A stretch of 64,000 bases of DNA from Candidatus Gastranaerophilales bacterium (GTDB lineage: Bacteria; Cyanobacteriota; Vampirovibrionia; Gastranaerophilales; Gastranaerophilaceae): contig CALVAQ010000005.1 in NCBI GenBank assembly GCA_944325595.1, forward strand, positions 53,831 through 117,830. The letters are read 5' to 3'. Below, in pieces: positions 17,684 through 25,711 of this stretch. The notes beneath the pieces are model-generated. The model saw only the letters and a list, made by a program, of their open reading frames with translations. It did no database searches and was not told the DNA's origin. Numbering within the stretch: the first letter of the stretch is position 1; every line of letters begins with the position of its first letter. The translations under genes and the position numbers were made by a program.

Positions 17684-18751
17684 ATGAAAGTTTTTTTGAC
17701 AGAATTTCATTACAAAAAAGAATACAAAAATACAGCTGATGTTTTGACTGCGGTTTTTTTGTATGCGCTTTTGGCTTTTCCGTCTCTGGTCTATTTTTTT
17801 ATCGTAAAAGTCAGAAATTTTTGTTATGACAAAAATATCCTCAAATCATTTAAACCCAGAGCATACACAATTTCTGTCGGAAACCTTACAACCGGCGGAA
17901 CGGGCAAAACTCCGATAACCGCAGAAATAGCAAATTATCTTAGCAAAAAAGGCGAGCGAACGACCATACTTTCCAGAGGCTACGGTGGAAAACTGCCCAA
18001 CAAAGAGGTCAATGTAATTTCCGACGGAACAAATATAAACTATGATGCTTCTATGGCAGGAGATGAGCCGTACTGGCTGGCAAAACACTGTCCCAAAACA
18101 TCTGTTTTGACCTGTTCAAACCGTATAAAATCCGCAAAATATGCCCAGAGTCATCTCAAAGCAACAAGGTTGATTCTTGACGACGGTTATCAGCACAGAA
18201 AAATCCAACGAGACTTAAACCTGCTTGTCGTTGATGCACAAAAGCAGTTTTCGAACGGATGTGTTTTGCCTTTGGGTGCACTAAGAGAACCGCTTTCCGG
18301 CATAAACAGAGCAGATAAAATCATAGTTGTTAACAAAAGCTTAAATGACAAACGTGCCCGTACTTATGCAAGATATTTGAGAAAAACATACAAAAAGCCG
18401 TCTTTTGTTTGCTCTATGGTGCCCGATGTTATATACAACATAAAAACGGAAGAGCCAATAGCTGACAATGCGCCGGTAATAGCATTCAGTGCTATAGGAC
18501 AGCCGGAACAGTTTTACAACTTTCTGCGCAGATTTGATGTAATGGAAACAAAAAACTTTCCTGACCATCATATGTATACTGCCGATGATATAAAAGAACT
18601 ACAGCTTCTGGCACAAAAGTACGGCGCAACTGCAATGATTACAACAGAAAAAGATGCTGTTAAACTCAAGGAATTTTCTTCCTGTTTTGACGATATATAT
18701 GCACTAAAACTTAAACCGACACTGGATTTAAAGAATATTTTAGAGGAATAA
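17684..18751 (+). CDS. lpxK: Tetraacyldisaccharide 4'-kinase
   Basis: The 355-aa protein matches LpxK: an N-terminal membrane-associated helix, the P-loop SVGNLTTGGTGKTPITAEIA, SRGYGG, AGDEPYWLAK, LDDGYQHRKIQRDLNLLVVD and ALREPLSG. It phosphorylates the lipid A precursor at the inner membrane and so shows that lipid A is made. Start choice is uncertain: the ATG at 17684 fits the family length, but an ATG at 17645 overlaps the comEC stop (ATGA) and would add 13 residues by coupling. It is followed after 1 nt by the heptosyltransferase gene. Confidence 0.92.
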   Translation: MKVFLTEFHYKKEYKNTADVLTAVFLYALLAFPSLVYFFIVKVRNFCYDKNILKSFKPRAYTISVGNLTTGGTGKTPITAEIANYLSKKGERTTILSRGYGGKLPNKEVNVISDGTNINYDASMAGDEPYWLAKHCPKTSVLTCSNRIKSAKYAQSHLKATRLILDDGYQHRKIQRDLNLLVVDAQKQFSNGCVLPLGALREPLSGINRADKIIVVNKSLNDKRARTYARYLRKTYKKPSFVCSMVPDVIYNIKTEEPIADNAPVIAFSAIGQPEQFYNFLRRFDVMETKNFPDHHMYTADDIKELQLLAQKYGATAMITTEKDAVKLKEFSSCFDDIYALKLKPTLDLKNILEE

Positions 18752-18752
18752 T

Positions 18753-19832
18753 ATGAGTAAAAAAATTCTTGTAATGAGATATAGATTTATCGGCGATACA
18801 CTTTTGACCATTCCGTTTTTGAGAAATCTCAGGGATGCATATCCTGATGCACAAATAGACATGCTTGTTGCTCCCGTTTCTGGAGAAATTATAGAAAAAT
18901 GCCCGTATGTGGACAATTTTATTTATTTTGATACAACAAAAAAACACAGATACGAAAACAAAGAAAACGCTCAAAAAAAAGATTTTTGGAGTTACGTAAA
19001 ACTGCTTAAAGAAAAAAAATACGATAAAGCATATGTGTTGAAGCGTTCTTTCTCCAGTGCTTTTCTGGCATTTGCTGCCGGAATAAAAGAGAGAATCGGT
19101 TTTGATACGGAGATGAGAGGTTTTCTTCTGACAAAGAGAGTTCCCTATGTGGAAAACAGGCACGAAATTGAATGTTTTCTCGATGTGTTGAGAGCAGACG
19201 GCATAAAACCTCAAAACAACTATCTGGAGAACTGGGTGGAGCCAAAAGAACTTGAGGCGGTAAAAGATGTGCTGAGAGAAAATTCCGTCAATCCCGATAA
19301 AGGACCTTTAAGGGTCATCGTTCATGCAACAAGCGGAAACAGAAAAAAAGAGTGGGCGAAAGACAGATGGGCGCAAATTGTTCAGTGGCTCAGCGACGAA
19401 AAAGGTGTTCAGGTTATTTTTAACGGTACAAAAAATGATTCTAAGACATACGAAGAGATTATGTCATATTTAGAAGACAACGGCAGCCGTTTAAAAATCA
19501 AACCGGTTAATCTTTGCGGCAAATTCTCACTCAGAGAAACACTCGCCCTGACAAAATTGTGTTCTCTTATTGTCGGTTGTGACAGCGGCAATCTCCATAT
19601 AGCAGCTTCTGTGGAAACACCTGTTATAGGAATTTACGGACCGATGAATACGGAAAAATGGCGTGCATGGGAGGAAGGTTCTGTTGTAATAAAGACCTCT
19701 TTGCCCTGCCAGCCTTGCGGATTAAAAACTCATTGCTCCAGAAACTACCGCTGTATCTCGGATATCACGGTTGAGAGAGTTCGTGATGAGCTTGAGGCAA
19801 AACTTTCAAAGCTGCTTGTTTCAAATTACTGA
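18753..19832 (+). CDS. Glycosyltransferase family 9 (ADP-heptose:LPS heptosyltransferase-like)
   Basis: The 359-aa GT-B enzyme starts with ILVMRYRFIGDTLLTIPFLR, and its second half has VIVHATSGNRKKEWAKDRW, LCGKFSLRETLALTKLCSLI and the sugar-nucleotide motif GCDSGNLHIAASVETPVIGIYG. These are GT9 features seen in WaaF/WaaC/WaaQ, which add heptose to the LPS core in the cytosol. The acceptor cannot be decided. A C-terminal cluster of cysteines (CQPCGLKTHCSRNYRC) is typical of some family members. The start follows GAGGAATAAT and sits 1 nt after lpxK, so comEC, lpxK and this gene are one operon. Confidence 0.88.
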   Translation: MSKKILVMRYRFIGDTLLTIPFLRNLRDAYPDAQIDMLVAPVSGEIIEKCPYVDNFIYFDTTKKHRYENKENAQKKDFWSYVKLLKEKKYDKAYVLKRSFSSAFLAFAAGIKERIGFDTEMRGFLLTKRVPYVENRHEIECFLDVLRADGIKPQNNYLENWVEPKELEAVKDVLRENSVNPDKGPLRVIVHATSGNRKKEWAKDRWAQIVQWLSDEKGVQVIFNGTKNDSKTYEEIMSYLEDNGSRLKIKPVNLCGKFSLRETLALTKLCSLIVGCDSGNLHIAASVETPVIGIYGPMNTEKWRAWEEGSVVIKTSLPCQPCGLKTHCSRNYRCISDITVERVRDELEAKLSKLLVSNY

Positions 19833-19988
19833 TTATGCCTCAAAATCAATAATATCTTGAATATCATACGAAAGATGGAGTTTTGATACAAACGTTTAAT
19901 TTTTCTCAAAAAAGCTCGTTATATTATATGTACGTTTTTGAAAATTGATTGTAAACGACATATTAGAGATATAGAGAAACCGGAATAT

Positions 19989-20387
19989 ATGACGACTAAC
20001 GATTTTAGAAATTTCCCTCCCAACTTTCCCGAAGACAGAGAATATGCGCAAGAAGCGGCACTAAAAGTCGGAAATTATAAAGCCAGTATTTTTGAGGCTG
20101 TATACGAGGCAAAAGACTACATTTCAAGAAACGAATGCAGGCATTTGAGCATTGATATTTCAGCTTTGAATATGATTGATGCGCTAAAGGTCTGTGTTTT
20201 GTCGTCTACTTTTCATTTTGCTAAATATCCTGACGGAAAAATCAGATGGTTTGTCAGAGATGAAAATATAAAAAACCAGATAGAACTTTTGAGTCTGGAC
20301 AACACAATTGTTGAAATCAAAAAAGCCAGAAAAAGCTATGTTGATACAGAAAAAGGCTTTGTCCGAAATTTGACAATCTGCAAGTAA
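19989..20387 (+). CDS. Hypothetical protein, STAS-like fold suspected
   Basis: The 132-aa protein is not clearly recognised. The stretch HLSIDISALNMIDALKVCVL, then STFHFAKYPDGKIRWFVRDE and a final LSLDNTIVEI, alternates strand and helix in the manner of STAS domains, which often bind anti-sigma factors; this is a weak inference. It has no signal peptide or helix in the membrane. The ATG at 19989 has CCGGAAT just upstream; a TTG at 19938 is less likely. It lies directly before dnaA with a 65-nt gap and could be co-transcribed with it. Confidence 0.5.
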   Translation: MTTNDFRNFPPNFPEDREYAQEAALKVGNYKASIFEAVYEAKDYISRNECRHLSIDISALNMIDALKVCVLSSTFHFAKYPDGKIRWFVRDENIKNQIELLSLDNTIVEIKKARKSYVDTEKGFVRNLTICK

Positions 20388-20452
20388 AGCATTGTTGCTT
20401 CTCTATCGTTTTTTAAATGACAGACATTATCGTTTGTTGTAATATATTTTTT

Positions 20453-21850
20453 ATGAGTCAGGAAAATATTGTTGAAGTTTGGAACAAAGTTTTAGGGATT
20501 TTGGAAAATAATATTTCAGAGTCCACTTTAAATACATGGATTGTTCCGCTTGAGCCTCAGTATTACGATGAAAACAGCTTTGTTGTGCATACGGGTCAGG
20601 CGCTTGCTCCCAGTATAATCAAAAAAAATCATTATTTTGAGTTGACCTCTGCCTTAAAATCCGTACTCGGAAGAGAAGTGGAATTCAAAATTATTTTTGA
20701 TGAAGAACTGGCAAAGAATTTTTCTAAAAAAGCGGCAAAAAGAGCCGCTCAGCTTGAAAAAGAAGAAACAAAACACACAAACGGTACAATAAAATACCAG
20801 TATGACAGTCTTACTCAAATGCAGTCTTCAAATTTGAACCTCAAATACAAGTTTGAAAATTTTGTAGTCGGCTCAAACAACAAACTTGCCTATGTTGCCG
20901 CCCAGACAGTTGCCCAGCATCCGGGTACAAAGTACAATCCTCTCTATATATACGGGGGTCCGGGGCTCGGAAAGACACACATAATGCAGGCTATCGGACA
21001 TTATATAATAAAAAATCGTCCGAACATGAAAGTGCTTTTTATTACTGCGGAGGAATTTGTCAACGATGTTGTGAACGCTCTTGCAAGAGGTGATGAAAAA
21101 ACAAAAAAAATGAACAACTTCCGTAAAAAATACAGAGAAGTAGATGTTCTCTTGATTGATGATATTCAGCTTATTGCGGGCAAAACGAGAACGGAAGAAG
21201 AGGTTTTTAATACTTTTAACGTCCTTCATGGCTCCGGAAAACAGATAGTTATTACTTCTGACAGAACCCCAAAAGAAATCCCGTCTCTCTCTGACAGGCT
21301 GGTAAGCCGCTTTGAGTGGGGGCTGATGGCAGATATTCAGGTGCCGGACATAGAGACAAGAATGGCAATTCTTCAAAATCTTGCAAAAGATTCCAGTATA
21401 GAAGTGCCTAACAATATTATTGAGTTTCTTGCAACCGTGTATTCAAACAATATCAGAGAACTTGAGGGCGCTTTTAACAGAGTAACGGCATATGCAAGTA
21501 TAAATGATGTGCCGCTTGATATAGAAAATGTAAAAAGAATAATTAACTATTCGGAAGAAGAAAAAACATACACTTTTGACGGTATTGTTGACGAGGTTGC
21601 CGGATATTACAATATTTCTCCGAAAGAGCTCAAAGGTACCGGACGTTCGTCAAAAGTTGCAGAAGCAAGACAGGTGGCTATTTATTTGTGCAGAGAACTT
21701 ACAAAACAGAGTTTTCCTGATATTGGAAAATTCTTTGACAAAAAGCACACAACTATTTTGTATTCTTATGACAAAGTCAAAGCGGAACTCAAAACAAACC
21801 ATTTGCTGTCTTATACAATAAACAGTCTGCTTAAAAAAATTGAAGCATAA
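20453..21850 (+). CDS. dnaA: Chromosomal replication initiator DnaA
   Basis: The 465-aa protein has all four domains: N-terminal oligomerisation (VWNKVLGILENNISESTLNTW), a short linker, AAA+ with Walker A GGPGLGKT at 168-175 and Walker B VLLIDDIQLIAGKTRTEEE, then the DNA-binding helices with KKHTTILYSYDKVKAEL. It binds DnaA boxes and opens oriC. The ATG at 20453 fits family N-termini better than the one at 20417. TATCGTTT occurs twice upstream (about 20405 and 20428), possibly regulatory. No cluster of TTATCCACA boxes is seen near the gene, and dnaN is not adjacent, so oriC probably lies elsewhere. Confidence 0.95.
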   Translation: MSQENIVEVWNKVLGILENNISESTLNTWIVPLEPQYYDENSFVVHTGQALAPSIIKKNHYFELTSALKSVLGREVEFKIIFDEELAKNFSKKAAKRAAQLEKEETKHTNGTIKYQYDSLTQMQSSNLNLKYKFENFVVGSNNKLAYVAAQTVAQHPGTKYNPLYIYGGPGLGKTHIMQAIGHYIIKNRPNMKVLFITAEEFVNDVVNALARGDEKTKKMNNFRKKYREVDVLLIDDIQLIAGKTRTEEEVFNTFNVLHGSGKQIVITSDRTPKEIPSLSDRLVSRFEWGLMADIQVPDIETRMAILQNLAKDSSIEVPNNIIEFLATVYSNNIRELEGAFNRVTAYASINDVPLDIENVKRIINYSEEEKTYTFDGIVDEVAGYYNISPKELKGTGRSSKVAEARQVAIYLCRELTKQSFPDIGKFFDKKHTTILYSYDKVKAELKTNHLLSYTINSLLKKIEA

Positions 21851-21853
21851 CTT

Positions 21854-22477
21854 TTATTTTACATTTGGCGGATAACCTACAATCTGAGCAAAAATAACTT
21901 CCTGTCCGAGTTTGAAGTTTAGTTTTGCATCGAGAGCCATACTGTTTATTCCGTACAAAAAGGCAGTATTCAGATTGTTTGCGGCGCTGAAAAGGTATAC
22001 ATTCTGCCCGACAAAGCCGCAGTCTACAGAAGCAAGATATTTGCTTTGTTTTGACAGGTCAGCCACATATAACAGAATTGTTGAAAATTTACCTACAATC
22101 GGGCGGATATCTTCTTTGCTAAACGATACAAGCGTGTGAGATGCCGGATCATATCTGTATACACCCTCAGGAAAAGCAACATATATTGAAATTACCTGAG
22201 CATTTAGGGCACTGGGAGCCGTACGCTTTCCGTCAGGACGATTTTTGCCGTCAGCAGCCCAGAGCAGGTCTGATAAAAGCTGCAATTCAAGCGGTGTTTT
22301 GGAAAATTTGTCGCTTGTTTTGCGGTTTTTGAATGCATCCATAATCGGGGTTCCGCCGGTAATATTGGGCTCAGGCAGTTTTATGTCGGGTGCGGTGCTC
22401 TCGCAAAAAGCCTGTGAACCGATTGCAAGTATTGTACATATAGTTAGCATGCAAAGATAATTTTTTATGTTTTTCAT
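21854..22477 (-). CDS. Exported nitroreductase-family protein
   Basis: The 207-aa protein begins with a signal peptide (MKNIKNYLCMLTICTILAIG, with probable cleavage near QAFC-ES), then a nitroreductase fold: DAFKNRKTSDKFS, LSDLLWAADGKNRPDGKRTAPSALN, VDCGFVGQNVYLFSAANNLN and VIFAQIVGYP. The family binds FMN and reduces quinones, nitro compounds or similar substrates; a periplasmic location is unusual and resembles SagB-like oxidoreductases. The ATG at 22477 follows AAGGAAAATTACATA; longer starts overlap the upstream gene. It is 16 nt downstream of the second nitroreductase gene in the same operon. Its 3' end meets dnaA with a 3-nt gap. Confidence 0.8.
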   Translation of the reverse strand: MKNIKNYLCMLTICTILAIGSQAFCESTAPDIKLPEPNITGGTPIMDAFKNRKTSDKFSKTPLELQLLSDLLWAADGKNRPDGKRTAPSALNAQVISIYVAFPEGVYRYDPASHTLVSFSKEDIRPIVGKFSTILLYVADLSKQSKYLASVDCGFVGQNVYLFSAANNLNTAFLYGINSMALDAKLNFKLGQEVIFAQIVGYPPNVK

Positions 22478-22493
22478 TATGTAATTTTCCTTA

Positions 22494-23018
22494 TTACCAT
22501 TTGTTGTAATGAATTTTGCTTTCATCATTTCTTTTGGGTCTTTCAATTTTAACGGCACCGTAACCGAGTGCAATCAGTGCAAACGGTTTTACGTTGTCAG
22601 GCAGATTAAAAGTTTTTGAAAAGTTTGTCATAACATCCTCCCAGGGATAAATGCCCATCCAGCAGGTATCAAGTCCGAGAGCATTTGCTGCAAGAAGCAT
22701 GTTTTCTATCGCAGCAGAGCAGTCCACCTGATAGAATCCCGGAGCCATTTCCAAATCCGTATCGCCGCAGACCATTATACAGACAGGGGCTGTTGCAAGT
22801 GATGTGGCGTAGGGATGCATTTCTTTAATCTTTTGAATACCTTCTTTTGTGTCAAAAACAACAAAATGCCAGGGTTGTTTGTTCATACCTGACGGAGCAA
22901 ACAAGCCAGCTCTTAAAACTTCCTGAACAAGGTCTGGATTAACCGGTTTGTCCGTATATTTTCGTATACTTCTTCTGTCATATATTGTATCAATTGTGTT
23001 TTTGATTGCTTCACTCAT
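22494..23018 (-). CDS. Cytosolic nitroreductase family protein
   Basis: The 174-aa protein shows the FMN-binding pattern DRRSIRKYTDKPVNPDLVQE, APSGMNKQPWHFVVFD, then CSAAIENMLLAANALGLDTC and PFALIALGYG. It is a compact nitroreductase without a signal peptide, so it acts in the cytosol on NAD(P)H-linked reductions. It is first in a two-gene operon with the exported paralogue at 21854. The start at 23018 has AGGT just before it. The 230-bp divergent spacer ahead of it contains a 54-nt nested palindrome. Confidence 0.85.
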   Translation of the reverse strand: MSEAIKNTIDTIYDRRSIRKYTDKPVNPDLVQEVLRAGLFAPSGMNKQPWHFVVFDTKEGIQKIKEMHPYATSLATAPVCIMVCGDTDLEMAPGFYQVDCSAAIENMLLAANALGLDTCWMGIYPWEDVMTNFSKTFNLPDNVKPFALIALGYGAVKIERPKRNDESKIHYNKW

Positions 23019-23112
23019 ACCTGTACCCCGTTTTATAATATTTCACAAAAATATATGCCGATTATAGCATACAATTTTGCTCAATCGAAACTGCCCGATT
23101 GTCGGTTTTTAT

Positions 23113-23166
23113 ATTTAATCCGGTGTCACAGTTGCCTCCGGCGGAAACGGCAAAGCCGGATTAAAT
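23113..23166. repeat. 54-nt nested palindrome in divergent promoter region
   Basis: ATTTAATCCGG (23113-23123) and CCGGATTAAAT (23156-23166) are perfect 11-bp arms. Inside, TTGCC and GGCAA can form a second stem. The element is much richer in G+C than its surroundings. It lies between the nitroreductase gene (leftward) and the response regulator (rightward). It could be a structured RNA leader, a regulator site or a small mobile palindrome; nothing decides between these. Confidence 0.55.
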
Positions 23167-23211
23167 TTGAGACATTTTAACATTATTAACAAATTCTTGT
23201 TTAAAAAAAAT

Positions 23212-23229
23212 CAATATGCGAAAATATTG
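23212..23229. promoter_or_regulatory. Inverted repeat upstream of response regulator
   Basis: CAATAT-GCGAAA-ATATTG is a perfect 6-bp inverted repeat ending 20 bp before the response regulator ATG. It might be an autoregulatory site. Confidence 0.3.
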
Positions 23230-23249
23230 GTTATAAAAGGCGGTTATTT

Positions 23250-23972
23250 ATGCAAAAAAAAATACTTGTAGTCGATGATGATGATGAAATAAGAGAGCTT
23301 TTGGAGTTTGACCTTGCTCACAGCGGTTATTCCGTTGATACAGCCTGTGACGGCATGGAAGGATTGAACAAAGCGGTAAACAATTATTATGACATCATTC
23401 TTCTTGATGTAATGATGCCAAAGATGAACGGTTTTGATGTTTGTAAAAACCTCAGAAAAGCGAAACCCGAAATCCCTGTTCTTTTGCTCACGGCAAAAGG
23501 AACAATCGGTGATAAAACACAAGGGTTCGATTGCGGAGCGGATGACTATCTTGTCAAACCGTTTGATATTCAGGAAGTGCTTCTTCGTGTAAAGGCGCTT
23601 TTGAGAAGAAATCCTGACAACAGCCAGAATGAAACGGAATTCAAAAAAGAAATATTGAAAATGGGAGAGATTGAACTGTTTCCGGAATCTTTAGAAACTT
23701 CCATTGAAGGCAAAAAAATAAAACTTACCCCTACAGAATTTGAGATTTTGTACTGCCTTATGCAGCATTTCAATGACTCTGTGTCGCTTGCCGTACTGCT
23801 GGATGAGGTCTGGGGATATGACTCTGATGAGGATGTACGTATGGTCAGAGTCCATGTAGGCGGTTTGAGACAAAAAATAGAAAAGGATACAAAAAATCCT
23901 AAATATCTGCATACAGTTACAAATGTCGGATACAAGCTCACTCCTATCACTGAAATCTCTGAAGAGAATTAG
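23250..23972 (+). CDS. OmpR/PhoB-family response regulator
   Basis: The 240-aa protein has a receiver domain (acidic DD at 9-10, phospho-acceptor D53 in ILLDVMMPKMNG, T81 and K103) and a winged-helix domain (LTPTEFEILYCLMQHFN, WGYDSDEDVRMVRVHVGGLR, TVTNVGYKL). The order and length fit OmpR/PhoB regulators; the sequence also resembles RpaA/RpaB-like regulators of cyanobacteria. The partner kinase follows after 2 nt, so they form one operon. The target genes are unknown; the neighbouring inverted repeat could be one of its sites. Confidence 0.92.
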   Translation: MQKKILVVDDDDEIRELLEFDLAHSGYSVDTACDGMEGLNKAVNNYYDIILLDVMMPKMNGFDVCKNLRKAKPEIPVLLLTAKGTIGDKTQGFDCGADDYLVKPFDIQEVLLRVKALLRRNPDNSQNETEFKKEILKMGEIELFPESLETSIEGKKIKLTPTEFEILYCLMQHFNDSVSLAVLLDEVWGYDSDEDVRMVRVHVGGLRQKIEKDTKNPKYLHTVTNVGYKLTPITEISEEN

Positions 23973-23974
23973 TT

Positions 23975-25663
23975 ATGAAAAAGACAAAAGATGTAAGAAG
24001 GCTAAAAATAGTGGAACAAATTATACTTGTTCTGCTTCTTGCGGTGATTGTTCCGACAGCGGTCAGTGCAGTTATTATCAACAATATCAATCAGCATGCG
24101 GTCAGAAACGAGCTTCAATACTCGGCAATGAGCATTTCTGAATCAATTGCATCAAATATAGAAACATTTGCTGAGTCGGGAGAAGATGAACTGAATCAGA
24201 TTGTTTTGTCTTTGAAGCATATAAAATCCGATTATGATAAACAGGTTTATCTGAAAGATTTGCTGATACATTCAAAAATTCTTGCTTCTCTGGAGATTGT
24301 GAATAAAAAGGATACGAAAAAATACAATAAATGGGAGGATTATTCTTCTTTCAGCGAAGACAAAAAAAATATAGAAATTCTAAAAAAAATAGATGACAGA
24401 GAGGCTATTGTCGCAACTGTTGATGAAAAAGTTTTTGAAGATCAGGTGTTCAATATTTATAAAAAAGATGACCGCCAGATTTATATTATAAATGCAAAAA
24501 AAGAACTTGTTGCCGCACATAACTATAACAAAAAAGACTTTGAAAGAGTTCTTTATGCACTGCCCAAAAATCTCAAAACGAATGAAGCAGTGATATTCGG
24601 TAAAGTGAAAAATCAGCCGCTTGCCTATTTCAGACTTCCTGAATCAGGGATGACAATTATCGTAAATACAACTCACCATATTACAAAAACTACTATTAAT
24701 ACGGCAAGATACAAAATTATTCTTGCATTGTGTGCTTCCGCATTATTTATTATATTTGTTGTCGGTTTGTATACATCGTATTTGTATATAAATATAAGAC
24801 AGTTGTTTAAAGGAATTATTGCACTGTCAAAAGGTAACTACAAAAGAAAAGTTCGTCTTTTGACAAATGTTTTTACTCCTCACGAAACTATCTTTCTTGC
24901 GGAAGAGTTTAACAAAATGGCGGATGAAATCAACAAAACATACAGACAACTCAAACACTCTAACAGAGAACTCAAAAAACTTGATGAATTTCGCTCAAAC
25001 CTTATAGATACAGTAAGCCACGAGTTCAGAACACCGCTGACCAGCATTAAAGGATATACTTCAAGACTCTTGAGACAGGATATAGAACTTGATGAAGAGA
25101 CAAAACAAAAATCATTGAAAATTATAAAAAATCAGTCGGAAAGATTGAGCAGAATGGTTGAGGATTTACTTGTTATTCCTGATATAGAAGGAGCAAAACT
25201 AAATTTGATAATCGAAAATGTAAACCTTGCCGACACAATTAACGACGCAATATTATCCACAAAACACAAGGCAGAGAGGGAGGTTAATGTTTCTATTGCT
25301 GACAATCTTCCTGATATTCTCGCTGACAACGACAGACTTGAACAGGTATTTATCAATATTTTAGAGAACGCATACAAATATTCTTATCCGGATACACCTA
25401 TAGATGTAAATGTAGGACAGGAAAAGAATTTTGCTGTGATTAGGGTATCAAATTCATATGACTACATACCTCCGGAACAATTGAATAAATTGTTCGGAAA
25501 GTTTATAAGAATTGATGACAAAACTACAAGAACAACACGAGGAACAGGGCTGGGCTTGTTTATTGTAAAAGGACTTGTCAAAGCAATGAACGGTTCGATT
25601 GAGCTTGAATCAACCAAAGACAACATTTTTACTGTTGTGATAAAACTGCCGGTTTGTTCTTAG
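23975..25663 (+). CDS. Membrane sensor histidine kinase
   Basis: The 562-aa kinase has a first membrane helix at about 14-35, an extracytoplasmic sensor domain (about 36-245), a second helix near 247-268, a HAMP region (270-325), HisKA with phospho-H349 in DTVSHEFRTPLTSIKGY, and HATPase_c with NILENAYKYSYPD and GTRGTGLGLFIVKG. It should autophosphorylate and pass the phosphate to D53 of the regulator just upstream. The sensor domain shows no recognised signature, so the signal is unknown. The following MsbA-like exporter starts 48 nt later and may be in the same unit. Confidence 0.92.
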   Translation: MKKTKDVRRLKIVEQIILVLLLAVIVPTAVSAVIINNINQHAVRNELQYSAMSISESIASNIETFAESGEDELNQIVLSLKHIKSDYDKQVYLKDLLIHSKILASLEIVNKKDTKKYNKWEDYSSFSEDKKNIEILKKIDDREAIVATVDEKVFEDQVFNIYKKDDRQIYIINAKKELVAAHNYNKKDFERVLYALPKNLKTNEAVIFGKVKNQPLAYFRLPESGMTIIVNTTHHITKTTINTARYKIILALCASALFIIFVVGLYTSYLYINIRQLFKGIIALSKGNYKRKVRLLTNVFTPHETIFLAEEFNKMADEINKTYRQLKHSNRELKKLDEFRSNLIDTVSHEFRTPLTSIKGYTSRLLRQDIELDEETKQKSLKIIKNQSERLSRMVEDLLVIPDIEGAKLNLIIENVNLADTINDAILSTKHKAEREVNVSIADNLPDILADNDRLEQVFINILENAYKYSYPDTPIDVNVGQEKNFAVIRVSNSYDYIPPEQLNKLFGKFIRIDDKTTRTTRGTGLGLFIVKGLVKAMNGSIELESTKDNIFTVVIKLPVCS

Positions 25664-25711
25664 AGTTTGTTTAGGGTATGATTTTTTAACAGAGAAAAAT
25701 AGGATGGATTG

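Noticed and set aside
19833..20452. oriC next to dnaA
   Set aside because: No cluster of DnaA boxes and dnaN is not adjacent.
22400..22477. Lipobox in the exported nitroreductase
   Set aside because: The residues before the cysteine (QAFC) do not fit the lipobox pattern, so an ordinary signal peptidase site is more likely.
23113..23166. Cyclic di-GMP riboswitch
   Set aside because: Some shared words (GCAAAGCC) occur, but the order and pairing do not match the GEMM consensus.
25253..25261. TTATCCACA DnaA box
   Set aside because: A single copy inside the histidine kinase gene, far from dnaA, with no cluster and no AT-rich unwinding region.
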